From NCBI GenBank assembly GCA_905182995.1, contig CAJJDP010000048.1, forward strand, positions 310,001 to 374,000: DNA of 64,000 bases, read 5' to 3'. Shown here in pieces: positions 27,416-37,816 of this stretch. A model generated the notes under the pieces. That model made no database searches. It was given only the letters and a program-made list of their open reading frames with translations, and was not told where the DNA came from. The first letter of the stretch is position 1. The number at the start of each line of letters is the position of its first letter. The DNA is from Paramecium octaurelia. Taxonomy: Eukaryota > Ciliophora > Oligohymenophorea > Peniculida > Parameciidae. A program made the position numbers and the translations under genes.

Positions 27416-27930
27416 TTCTTTTGATTTATAAATAATTATTTAGAATTAAGTCTGAAATTAAAACATAATTCCCCTTAAGTTTTGTATATTCTAAAAGAGT
27501 CTTCTTAAAAAATGCTTTATTATTGTCTTAGAATGGTGACTCTTATGTAGGTTAGAAATACTCTAATTAAAATATTAGAATTAAGGGAAAAATATAAATA
27601 ATTAGACATGCCAGCTGATCTTATTTATGCTGACCTGAAGCCCTATATTTAGATAATTATGAAAATTTGAAGATGTTACAACAAAGTTAAAGAAGGACTA
27701 AAAAATCATTTTTCATTTGAGGCTTAGGGCTACGTTGTTTTTGATAAGTTCTCCTGCTTAATTAGCCATCAAATCCTTGATAAAATGTGTAATTCTTTAA
27801 TAATTTAATAATAGGTTTGTAAATATTCCAACCCACATATTTATTTATATTTATTTATTATAAATGTAATTAAATCATTAATAGATTGTTTATAATTTTC
27901 ATTAAAATAAAATTAAATATCGTAACTATC
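27416..27930. other. Intergenic, with a possible decayed gene at 27,608-27,830 (+)
   Basis: A + strand frame begins MPADLIYADLKPYI at 27608, hits TGA at 27668, then continues in the same frame with coding-like text (EGLKNHFSFEAQGYVVFDKF). This may be a broken gene or an unrecognised first exon. Otherwise AT-rich spacer. Confidence 0.3.
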
Positions 27931-28185
27931 ATGTAGGACCTTTATTAAGAGGCAATTAATTATTTTACCAAAGTAGAAGATTAACTCAATACTAAGTATT
28001 GTTAATTTTAGTAGGAATAAGAATAATAAGTGGAGATGACCACAGAGAAGAAGAAGGAATATAAGGAGTATTTGCTAAGGATTTATAAATAAATACTTTC
28101 AGAATAAATAAAAATTGATGCCAAAGAGATCAAGAAAGTAAAAAAGTTTGGAATTAGAAAGACTAAGCAAAAATTACCTTGCTGA
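27931..28185 (+). CDS. Small coiled-coil-like protein (unit X)
   Basis: An 84-residue intronless frame from ATG 27931 to TGA 28183-28185. Highly charged and Gln-rich, predicted helical throughout, with TTEKKKEYKEYLLRIYKQIL and IDAKEIKKVKKF. A related, shorter or broken copy lies inverted at 60,870-61,019, supporting it as a real gene. Function unknown. Confidence 0.6.
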
Positions 28186-28373
28186 AATGACTTTTCAAAA
28201 TATTTATATTAAACAATAATATTTTATTGTTATCAAGTTCCTCATATCTGAATTATGTCATTATCTGATAGTATTACTTTAATTCTAATATTACTGTGAA
28301 AAATAAATAACAGTCATTTCTTTCTAATAGAAATATATTTTAATTATTATTAACTCGAACTATTTGAAAGCAG

Positions 28374-29062
28374 ATGCAAAAATAGTAACAAGAAATGTAC
28401 ATCCCAACTTGGAGAGGGAACACCAAATCCTCTAGTGATTGAACTAAATTTTAAAAAATAAATATTCAAATCCGAAGGTCAATTTGATTAAAACAAATGA
28501 TGAAATAAAAACTCAATTTGACATTTTTTATGAATCCACAATGATAATTCTCATAAATCTAATATCCACAGACACTTGCTAATGTTAAATCTAAATTAGT
28601 ATTTCAGATAATGAAGCTTAGATTTAAACATCTCTTGAATCCTTATAAAGAGAAGTGTTATCATAAATTTCAGGTTATGGGAAGAATGTTAAAGGATACT
28701 CAGACTTTCAAATTCATACAGTTATTTGTATTATTGAAATTAAGACAAATATAAAAAGTTAAATATATTTAAACCTAACTAAATGTAGGATTTAGATAGA
28801 TAAATATAGTTCTAGAAATAAAAAAGAATCCTAAAGCAAAGAATAAATACCTAAAATGAAAAATAAACATTAACTAATTTTACAATATTAAAAAAGCATT
28901 CAATAAATGTCTATATACCAATATGAAATAAAGAAATTAGAAGATAGACTCCTGAAATTAGAAAGTATTAACGAGATAATCAAGAAGATTTTATAATATT
29001 ATTGGAATGTAGACAATAAAAATGATCAATAAACATACTAATTGTACAATTAAGAAATTTGA
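28374..29062 (+). pseudogene. Broken paralogue of the poly-Gln coiled protein at 59.9 kb (unit Y)
   Basis: The ATG at 28374 begins MQKQQQEMYIP but stops after about 20 codons at a TGA near 28,440. A different frame then stays open to TGA 29060-29062. Its text matches the intact gene at 59,905-60,678 block by block (SDNEAQIQTSLESLQREVLS against SDYEAQLLKSLLENLQREVK). No canonical short intron joins the two frames. Best read as a frameshifted or diverged duplicate; a spliced active gene is not excluded. Confidence 0.55.
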
Positions 29063-29719
29063 CGATTATTGATGATTCTATAAAATTGTATTACTTAATG
29101 TCACTAAAGAACATATATTATAAATAATTTCAATATCATTTCTTCTTTTTTTTCATATATATTTATTGATAGTTATTGCAGTAAGAAAGACATTTTTAAG
29201 AAGTTGGATGATACAAAACATATAATTATAGGAATTATTTTTTTTCTTGTTGGCAATATTTTTTAAATTAAATCTTATTTTTAAGCTGAAGTTATAATAG
29301 TTCAACATTTAATAAAATTTTAAGAAGATTTATACATGTTTTTTTGTTTTAATTCATAATTTTCATTAATTTAATTCTATTAGAATTTAAATACAGAGCA
29401 ATATTAATCATTGTAGGATGAAAAGTGAACTCATTATTTTTTTTAATATAAATTAAAAACCTAAAGGATGACAATACAGTTTTTGAAATGAAATGACAAA
29501 AAAGAAAGAAATCATTTAAATTCTCTAAGCTAAATAATAATCTAAAACCTTTTTTTTCAAGAAACTCTTAGAATTCTTAGTAGAATGATAGACTACTTGA
29601 ACTAGATGGTTATAATTAACCACCTGAAGATAGTAGCCATATACATCTATTTAGGTTAAAAGAGATTATTTATTTTAGCCTTAATTATATAGAAGTTTGT
29701 AACAACTTTATAAAAAAAT
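29063..29719. other. Intergenic
   Basis: About 650 bp AT-rich between unit Y and the tRNA. The last ~60 bp resemble the flanks of the other tRNA-Ser copies, so the duplication extends past the tRNA. Confidence 0.45.
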
Positions 29720-29800
29720 CGTCAGCTGCAGGATTCGAACCTGCGCGGGTAAACCCAGTGGATTTCAAGTCCACCGCCTTAACCACTCGGCCAAACTGAC
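29720..29800 (-). tRNA. tRNA-Ser(UGA)
   Basis: Eighty-one bases folding as a class II tRNA: 7-bp acceptor stem (GTCAGTT with AGCTGAC) plus discriminator G, D-arm GGCCGAGTGGTTAAGGC, anticodon loop CTTGAAA with anticodon TGA, a long variable arm typical of Ser, and T-arm GCAGGTTCGAATCCTGC. It reads UCA serine codons; it is not a suppressor of UGA stops. Transcribed away from the Cys-rich gene that begins 264 bp on. Identical over its full length to the copy at 59,110. Confidence 0.97.
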
Positions 29801-30063
29801 TTCTATGCTGGAATTTACCTTCAAAATTTAATATACACCAAGCGATTTAAAAATAAATTTGGTAATTTTACATTAGTATATTTATATTACAAATTAAATA
29901 TTTAATAAATAACAGTATCTTTTTAATAAATGATATCTTGAATATGCATTTAGCATTGATAGTGATCTCGAATTAACTGATTTTATTGGTAATAGAAATA
30001 TAGAACCTGATAATTATTAAATAAATCAATTTTTGAAAATAATAGAACTAAGAGATATCTCCA

Positions 30064-33000
30064 ATGAAAAAACTAATTTTTCTGACAGTCTATGTCCTCT
30101 AAATAACAATCAGTAGATCAGAACTAATCTATAGTAATTTTTAAGGGAGTTTTACTCCCACAAACTTTGGTATTTAATTGTTTTATATAAGATTGGAGGA
30201 TTTACTAAATGGATAGTCATGGTTATTCTGTTATAAATTGTGGATTTACAAACATAGTAATCATGAACGAATGCTTAAACTACGCCTTTAATAGCTTAAC
30301 AACAAAAACTTTTGAGCTTCCATCACATGATTTAGTCAATCTATAATTTAAACTTTGGATGTAATTGTAAATTATTATTATAGTATAACCCGATCTAACT
30401 ATTAATTTTATTTGTATGTTGATAACAAACTTTAGCTGCTTATCTAAACTTCCGAATACAGTCTTACAAACAATTGTCCACCGTATGGATCATATGAAAT
30501 TTCAAAAAATATTGTTCACTCAAGTTCTTCAGTTTAAATTACAATGGTCTCTGATTGGAATTAATGGGGCTTTTCTGAATTTAATTTAAATGTAGAAAAT
30601 ACTACTCAAAATTTTTGGGAATTAGTTTATCAATCCCTTAATAAAAAAGCTTTCTCATCCATATCTTTTAATGACGGATGGATGTCTAACAATATAGTAT
30701 CTTAATAAATCTAATTGTGTACAGGTATTGATAATAAATCTATATAGATTTCAATTATTTAAAATCACCAGGGAATAATTTTATCAAAGATTTAACTTTG
30801 AAGAATCATATGATGATTAATTTGAGCTTGAAAGTCTTGATATTCAATAAAACTTGGTCAACAATAGATATAAAAATTGATGACAAATTAGTAGTGACAT
30901 AAATTTCAAATTTATAAGTACTATCTTCAGTTATAATATGCAACAACTTCACAGTCATATCAGTAGAAATATCAAATTTTGCTCATAATAATGAGAACCT
31001 GAGAATAGAGGTGGTAACTGCAGTGGATGGCACAACTTCTTGGTTTGGAATCAGAGATTTTTCATTGTTTATTGATAAAGAGGAATTTTACTATTAATGT
31101 AACGACTTTAACATCTAGCCATTTGATGGATGCTTCTCTAATCAATACGATTGTAATTTTGGTTGTAGTAATTGTGTAAAAGGAATCTGCATCAATTGTT
31201 TAGATGGATGGTATTTACACACAAAAAATACTTGTATTCCCATTTGTGGTGATAATATGTTAATGTTAAATGAGGTTTGTGATGATGGTAATTCTCTCCC
31301 ATATGATGGTTGTCATAATTGCTAATTTTCTTGCCCATTAAATTGCATTTTTTGTGTTTTTGGAACTTGCTAATAATGTGAATAATCCTATTTTTTTATA
31401 TAAAATAGGTGCATATCTGATTAATAGATTAGTGAAAACTTTGTTGAACAAATACAAACAGGTTTTTTTGAAAATAGGATTAATTATCTTGAAAAAAATG
31501 ACTTTCAATCTGAAAACCTTTTTGAGCAATTAGAAACTGGATTTTTCAACAATTGGGCTGATTATCTTGAAAAAAATGGCTTTTAATGTTATTAAAACCT
31601 TGTTGAAAAATTATAAACTGGATTTTTCAATAAATGGACTAATTATCTTGAAAAAAGTGGAGTTTAATGTGAAAACCTTGTTAAACAATTAGACGCTGGT
31701 TTTTTCAACAATTGGATTATATAACTTCAAAAAAGTGACTTTTAATCTGAAAACTTTGTTGAACAATTAGAAACTAAATTTTTCAACAATTGGAATAATT
31801 TTTTTGAAATAATTGGCTTTTATTGCCAACCCAACTATCAATAATAATCAATACTAAAATAATATTAATAGTATAATTTACTTCAAAATAATTATTATGG
31901 ATTAGACATAGTTTCAAGTTTCTCTTTTTGTTATTTTTCCGATTATTAAATTATTTAATATTTTTAATAAGATAGTTAAACAGAATGTAAAGAAGATTAT
32001 AAATTTTCACCGAACAAAAGATAATGTACTTAATCCTGCAATTGCTAAGATTTAGTTAGCCTATAAAATAATAAATGTTATAATTGTATGTAAAATTGCT
32101 CGTTAGAATGTTTAATGTGTATTTAAGAAAAATGCTATGCTTGTCTTGAGGGATGGCAGTTAGTTGATAATAAATGTTAGCAAATATGTGGAGATAATTA
32201 AGTTGCATTATATTCTAATGAATAATGTGATGATGGTAATCAGATTATTGAAGATGGATGTCATGAATGCTAATTTTAATGCGGATTATTTTGTTAATTT
32301 TGCGATAAGGATATAAACTGCCTCATATGTGACTTAAATTTTTAATTGATAAACAATATATGTCAACCAATATGCGGTGATAAAATAGTCATTAGCGGAT
32401 TAGAGGAATGTGATGATGGCAATGATATCTAATATGATGGTTGTTTTGAATGCTAATTTTAATGTAGTTTTGATTGTAAAGTTTGTGAATCTGGTAAATG
32501 CTAAGATAAATGTAAGGCTGAAGAAGAATTTCTAAATGGTTAATGTATTACAAAGGTTCAAACTCTTAATCAAACTAAAGATAATGAACCTGAATCATAA
32601 TAACAATAAGAATTAAAAATTGTATGTAAGAATAATTGCTTAGTTTGCGATGGAGATCTTTGTTTAGAATGTTAACCAGATTATATTTTGGAATATAATA
32701 AGTGTCTCTCATGTGGAAATGGAATTATTAATTAAGATGAAGAATGCGATGATGGAAATAGGATTAATTCTGATGGGTGTTCAAAATAATGTAAAATCGA
32801 AGATGATTGGAATTGTATCGGCTCCTTTTCTTTTATTAGTTAATGCTTCCCTATTAGTAAAATTTCTGTTCTATTCTTAAATTCAACTCTTAACACGCAA
32901 TACGTTAAATTATCTTATACTAAAGAAGTTAAGCTAGATTAATAAAATATAAACTTTTTAGATTTTAATCTTAATTAAATTAACATTGATCCTACTTATT

Positions 33001-34394
33001 ATAATATTAGTATTTTTCCTGTAATAGAAATAGTCTCAAATGAGACTCGAGATATCAATTATGAATTAAAAATTGAAATTAATAAGCAACTCTCACAAAA
33101 CCCAATTTTGGATGTTAAGGTCGATCTTATTTTATTTGATGAAAACGATTTACCAGTACCACCATCATCATCATAAATTGTATTAACCGCCCCTTTAGTT
33201 TTAAATCAAGCATAAGTAGAAGTTTCTCAGAATTTCTAAAAACTTGGTTACAATATTATGCTTGCATTAGGAAGTTTCGCTATTTTTGCATTCCTTCTTG
33301 GTTCTCCCTAATAATTTTTAGAAATCTTAGATACATTATAATTTTACTCATATTTGAAGTTTATAAATGTAGAATATCCAGAAAATCTTTAGATTTATTT
33401 TTAGTCTTCTGAATTGATATCTGTGAATCCAATTTTATAATTTTTGGGAATTAAAGATAATTTTGAAGATTAGTTAGGGGGTAATGTAATTTAGTGTTTT
33501 GGAAAGTTTTATTAGTACAAAATTAATGCTGATTTAATAACTAATATTTAGAGTTAATTTATGTAGGTCATTGTATTCTTTTCATTATTTATAATTTTGA
33601 AAATGTATCTGAAGTTTTGCTTAAAATTTTGTTTTATTTAAAATTTATTTTCTTTCATAATTTAACGATAGTCAAAAATATTAGAATGGCTTGCAATAAA
33701 ACTATATTAAATAAATTAATACGCAAAGAAATAATTAAATTTTGACAATATAGAGTTTATCATAAGTTGTTATTATGCTAATGCTTGGGATTTAAGTTTC
33801 AAGGTTATATTGTATTTAACCTTTAACTAATAATAAGGAATTAGAACTATTGCTTCTTACGTAGTTTGTTTAATATATTTGATATTAGGGATACTTATTG
33901 TTTTAAGAAATTTTAGGGGTTAAAATAATAAAATTGATATTAAAGAATTAAGAGATTAATAACATCAATTAATTATTTTATTAAAAAAGCTTACTTTTGT
34001 GTTAATTTTAATTGGAATGCAAGATTACTCAGTAGCATAATCCATAATGCTCTCATTTTCCACCTGTATGTATATAGGGTTTATAACGATTAATAAGTTT
34101 ACAAATACTAAATTAGAGCAAATTAATATTTTGTGCGTCGAGTTTCCTGTAATATTATTTACATTAATTAATTTATCATTTTGTAAAGATTTTTATAATC
34201 TCTTTACTCCTGATTAAATAATTACAATTGCCTTTTTATAAATAGGTTGTTTAATGTTGGGATTCTTAGGTCCTTTATTTAATTGTGTTTATCAGTTTTA
34301 TAATAAACTTAAATTGCTTTATTTTAAAATAAGACCAAATCAAGTCATAATCTAGTTATCTGTTAAGAATATTTTGCAAGATGTAAAACCTTGA
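30064..34394 (+). CDS. Large cysteine-rich multispanning membrane protein, copy A
   Basis: A 1420-residue protein after removal of introns 30170-30191, 30361-30383 and 30725-30747. It begins with a signal peptide (MKKLIFLTVYVLQITISRS), then a ~330-residue Ser/Thr/Asn-rich extracellular part, then cysteine-rich modules in which CGD...EECDDGN...DGCxxC recurs four times, the pattern of the Myxococcus-type Cys-rich repeat (DUF4215). Between the first and second module sit five tandem 26-residue units. The C-terminal third holds about six to seven hydrophobic spans. Ciliates carry large families of such surface proteins; their role is unclear. Copies B, C and D lie further on, and each complete 5' end has a tRNA-Ser (or its remnant) about 255 bp upstream, pointing the other way. 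Confidence 0.88.
31433..31828 (+). repeat. Five tandem 78-bp coding repeats in Cys-rich copy A
   Basis: Five units of about 26 residues following ENFVEQLETGFFNNW..YLEKNGF, separating two cysteine modules. All units keep the frame; unit three has two extra codons. The same five units occur in copy B (about 54,420-54,800, other strand). Copy C keeps only one vestigial unit. Confidence 0.85.
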
Positions 34395-34882
34395 GATTAT
34401 AATAAAAAAACATGATATTTTTATATATTGAGTTTGAATGTTCATATAATAGTTAAATATATATTTAGAGTATTTTATAGGTAATAATAGTGTTTTACAT
34501 TAAATCTACAATTTTCTTATGATTTTAAAATTTATCTAAACCTTGTTTAGTGTTAAATTTATTTCAATAACTGAACTAAGACTGAAATTTATAGATATAT
34601 GCATTAATAGTGAAATCAGAAAATGACTACAATTTAAATAAATCTAATTATATGATAGAGATTTGTAATTAATAAGTTTTAGATTTATTTATTGTAAAAT
34701 TTGATTTAATGTATTATATAATGACTTTTTTTTGATATTGCTTAAGAACTTGTTAATTTAAGCGATCTTTTGACAAAAAATGATACAATTTAATCCAGAA
34801 AGAAAGAGAGAGAGAGAATAAAAAATGGAAGAAAAGGATTGATTTAATTTCTAATTTCTTTTTCTCTTAATTTGATCCTTTC
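34395..34882. other. Convergent intergenic region
   Basis: About 490 bp between the 3' ends of Cys-rich copy A and the SR gene. It contains a GA-rich tract near 34,800. The same spacer recurs inverted at 47,664-48,178. Confidence 0.6.
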
Positions 34883-35570
34883 TCATTTAGATGATGATGA
34901 CTTATGTGACTAACGTTATTTATTGCTAACTGAAGATCTGGACCTTGAATTGCTTTGTGATCTTCTGCAACTGGAACTTTTCTTTCTCTTATTATCTCTT
35001 CTTGGGCTTCTACTTCTTCTGTTGTACCTACTTCTCTTCTTTGCATCCCTTCTCCTTCTTGAATGAGAAGATGAATAAGAAGAATATGAACGAGATCTTG
35101 AATTTGATCTCTTTGATCTTCGATGTCTCACAATATAATTAATTTAAATACCTTGATCTTGAATCAGAATATTTTGTTCTTCTAGTAGGTGATTGTCTAT
35201 TGGGACATTCTCTAGCCCTAGAATAAGTTAAAAGTAATACCAATGACCACCTTTTCCACATTTAAAACATTCATCATTCTCTTAAGGACCATTACGTCTA
35301 CCTTTACGATTGTCCACTATATCGACTTTCAGCTTTTATCCATTAATTTATTATCCATTCAGAGCAGATATAGCATTTTAAGCTTCAGATTCAGAGGAGA
35401 ATGTCTAATATAGAGAATATAGTTCTTACAACAAATGAATATGCACCTTTGTAGGCAACCTCCTTGATATTTCCATATTTCTTAAATATGTCTTTGATTC
35501 CCTTATCATCAGATATTTTGTTACGACTATAGCCAGCAACAAATAATTGATTTGGTACTACCTCACCCAT
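34883..35570 (-). CDS. RSZ-type SR splicing factor, copy 1
   Basis: A 204-residue SR protein: an N-terminal RRM (QLFVAGYSRN as RNP2, KYGNIKEVAYKGAYSFV up to RNP1, ALNGQQINGQKLKVDI), one CCHC zinc knuckle CFKCGKGGHWARECP, and a C-terminal RS domain (RSRSYSSYSSSHSRRRRD). This order is that of SRSF7/RSZ22-type factors, which bind exonic enhancers during pre-mRNA splicing in the nucleus. Three introns of 25, 23 and 25 nt interrupt RRM, zinc knuckle and RS entry, giving an exact multiple of three. A second nearly identical copy follows the N gap (37,104-37,791), and a truncated inverted one lies at 47,210-47,663. Start codon lies 25 bp from that of the divergent EF-hand/WD40 gene. Confidence 0.92.
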
Positions 35571-35595
35571 TAAGATTTAAATTTTTAATAATTTA
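35571..35595. promoter_or_regulatory. 25-bp bidirectional intergenic spacer, copy 1
   Basis: Only 25 AT-only-like bases separate the start codons of the SR gene (-) and the EF-hand/WD40 gene (+). Any promoter must overlap the coding starts. Identical spacer at 37,792-37,816. Confidence 0.6.
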
Positions 35596-36004
35596 ATGAA
35601 CAATTTACTTAAACGATTCGAACCATGTTTAACAGATGTTATTAAGTAATATATACAATATAACATAGGTATCTCTAAGAACATTAGGATATGATATTAG
35701 TTGAACGTAACCCTTATTAAGCAGATAGATTGATGATGATGTTAGATAATGAGAAATTAGATGCTTTGGATAAAGAATTTCATGAACATCCAAATGGTAT
35801 TGAATTACCAAATTTTATATGGCTAATGAAATGTGCAATCTCTCATGCTCCAGAAGATAAATATGAATTAGTTAATGGATTAATTAAGTTATTTTAAGAT
35901 ATAGATATTAATGGAGATGGTCATATGGAATGGGCTGAATTCACTTAATATATTATTGATGCAGTTATTGGTTCCAAAGATGCTTAACTTTATGATACTA
36001 GATT
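35596..36004 (+). CDS. EF-hand/WD40 protein, 5' fragment cut by the N gap
   Basis: Same start and 23-nt intron as the full gene at 37,817 (offset 2,221 bp) and covers its EF-hand (DIDINGDGHMEW). The text stops at the N run. It differs from the full copy by at least one base, for example GGATTAATT against GGACTAATT. Either a tandem duplicate or an alternative assembly of the same locus. Confidence 0.75.
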
Positions 36005-36995
36005 NNNNNNNNNNNNNNNNNNNNNNNNNNNNNNNNNNNNNNNNNNNNNNNNNNNNNNNNNNNNNNNNNNNNNNNNNNNNNNNNNNNNNNNNNNNNNNNN
36101 NNNNNNNNNNNNNNNNNNNNNNNNNNNNNNNNNNNNNNNNNNNNNNNNNNNNNNNNNNNNNNNNNNNNNNNNNNNNNNNNNNNNNNNNNNNNNNNNNNNN
36201 NNNNNNNNNNNNNNNNNNNNNNNNNNNNNNNNNNNNNNNNNNNNNNNNNNNNNNNNNNNNNNNNNNNNNNNNNNNNNNNNNNNNNNNNNNNNNNNNNNNN
36301 NNNNNNNNNNNNNNNNNNNNNNNNNNNNNNNNNNNNNNNNNNNNNNNNNNNNNNNNNNNNNNNNNNNNNNNNNNNNNNNNNNNNNNNNNNNNNNNNNNNN
36401 NNNNNNNNNNNNNNNNNNNNNNNNNNNNNNNNNNNNNNNNNNNNNNNNNNNNNNNNNNNNNNNNNNNNNNNNNNNNNNNNNNNNNNNNNNNNNNNNNNNN
36501 NNNNNNNNNNNNNNNNNNNNNNNNNNNNNNNNNNNNNNNNNNNNNNNNNNNNNNNNNNNNNNNNNNNNNNNNNNNNNNNNNNNNNNNNNNNNNNNNNNNN
36601 NNNNNNNNNNNNNNNNNNNNNNNNNNNNNNNNNNNNNNNNNNNNNNNNNNNNNNNNNNNNNNNNNNNNNNNNNNNNNNNNNNNNNNNNNNNNNNNNNNNN
36701 NNNNNNNNNNNNNNNNNNNNNNNNNNNNNNNNNNNNNNNNNNNNNNNNNNNNNNNNNNNNNNNNNNNNNNNNNNNNNNNNNNNNNNNNNNNNNNNNNNNN
36801 NNNNNNNNNNNNNNNNNNNNNNNNNNNNNNNNNNNNNNNNNNNNNNNNNNNNNNNNNNNNNNNNNNNNNNNNNNNNNNNNNNNNNNNNNNNNNNNNNNNN
36901 NNNNNNNNNNNNNNNNNNNNNNNNNNNNNNNNNNNNNNNNNNNNNNNNNNNNNNNNNNNNNNNNNNNNNNNNNNNNNNNNNNNNNNNNNNNNNNN
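36005..36995. other. Assembly gap of 991 N
   Basis: A run of N. The 1,230 bases before it (34,775-36,004) and the 1,230 after it (36,996-38,225) are nearly identical, so the gap sits exactly between two direct repeats. This pattern is expected when two overlapping contigs were not merged. Confidence 0.95.
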
Positions 36996-37103
36996 AAAAA
37001 ATGATACAATTTAATCCAGAAAGAAAGAGAGAGAGAGAATAAAAAATGGAAGAAAAGGATTGATTTAATTTCTAATTTCTTTTTCTCTTAATTTGATCCT
37101 TTC

Positions 37104-37791
37104 TCATTTAGATGATGATGACTTATGTGACTAACGTTATTTATTGCTAACTGAAGATCTGGACCTTGAATTGCTTTGTGATCTTCTGCAACTGGAACTT
37201 TTCTTTCTCTTATTATCTCTTCTTGGGCTTCTACTTCTTCTGTTGTACCTACTTCTCTTCTTTGCATCCCTTCTCCTTCTTGAATGAGAAGATGAATAAG
37301 AAGAATATGAACGAGACCTTGAATTTGATCTCTTTGATCTTCTATGTCTCACAATATAATTAATTTAAATACCTTGATCTTGAATCAGAATATTTTGTTC
37401 TTCTAGTAGGTGATTGTCTATTGGGACATTCTCTAGCCCTAGAATAAGTTAAAAGTAATACCAATGACCACCTTTTCCACATTTAAAACATTCATCATTC
37501 TCTTAAGGACCATTACGTCTACCTTTACGATTGTCCACTATATCGACTTTCAACTTTTATCCATTAATTTATTATCCATTCAGAGCAGATATAGCATTTT
37601 AAGCTTCAGATTCAGAGGAGAATGTCTAATATAGAGAATATAGTTCTTACAACAAATGAATATGCACCTTTGTAGGCAACCTCCTTGATATTTCCATATT
37701 TCTTAAATATGTCTTTGATTCCCTTATCATCAGATATTTTGTTACGACTATAGCCAGCAACAAATAATTGATTTGGTACTACCTCACCCAT
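37104..37791 (-). CDS. RSZ-type SR splicing factor, copy 2
   Basis: Same 204-residue plan as the copy at 34,883: RRM, CCHC knuckle CFKCGKGGHWARECP and RS domain, with identical intron positions. Differences are few and partly synonymous. The truncated inverted copy at 47.2 kb shares this copy's variants (AAGGTCTCG, ATAGAAG), not those of copy 1, so it derives from this version. If the N gap is spurious, this and copy 1 are one gene. Confidence 0.9.
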
Positions 37792-37816
37792 TAAGATTTA
37801 AATTTTTAATAATTTA
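37792..37816. promoter_or_regulatory. 25-bp bidirectional intergenic spacer
   Basis: Separates the SR start (37,791, minus) from the EF-hand/WD40 start (37,817, plus). It is AT-rich, without room for separate promoters, so the two genes are probably co-regulated or use elements inside coding sequence. Confidence 0.6.

Larger units (their letters stand above)
29700..36004. repeat. Inverted-repeat arm 1 (tRNA-Ser, Cys-rich A, SR gene, WD40 start)
   Basis: This block is matched in reverse orientation by 46,990-56,500. Gene order, intergenic sequence and most bases are conserved, including non-coding stretches such as 34,395-34,780. Differences are scattered substitutions, one ~0.6-kb deletion in arm 2, and extra partial copies in arm 2 at single-N joins. 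Confidence 0.85.

Noticed and set aside
29720-29800. tRNA with anticodon UGA, considered as a UGA stop suppressor
   Set aside because: An anticodon UGA pairs with UCA serine codons; identity elements and long variable arm are those of tRNA-Ser.
31433-31828. Tandem repeat with regular spacing, considered as a CRISPR-like array
   Set aside because: Units are in-frame coding repeats in a eukaryotic membrane protein, without spacers or Cas genes.
34945-35142. Plus-strand 65-codon hydrophobic frame (also at 37,166 and 47,404 inverted)
   Set aside because: Antisense shadow of the SR gene RS domain; it recurs only because that gene is duplicated.
35911-37014. Long frames across the N run on both strands
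   Set aside because: Produced by translating N bases; no information.
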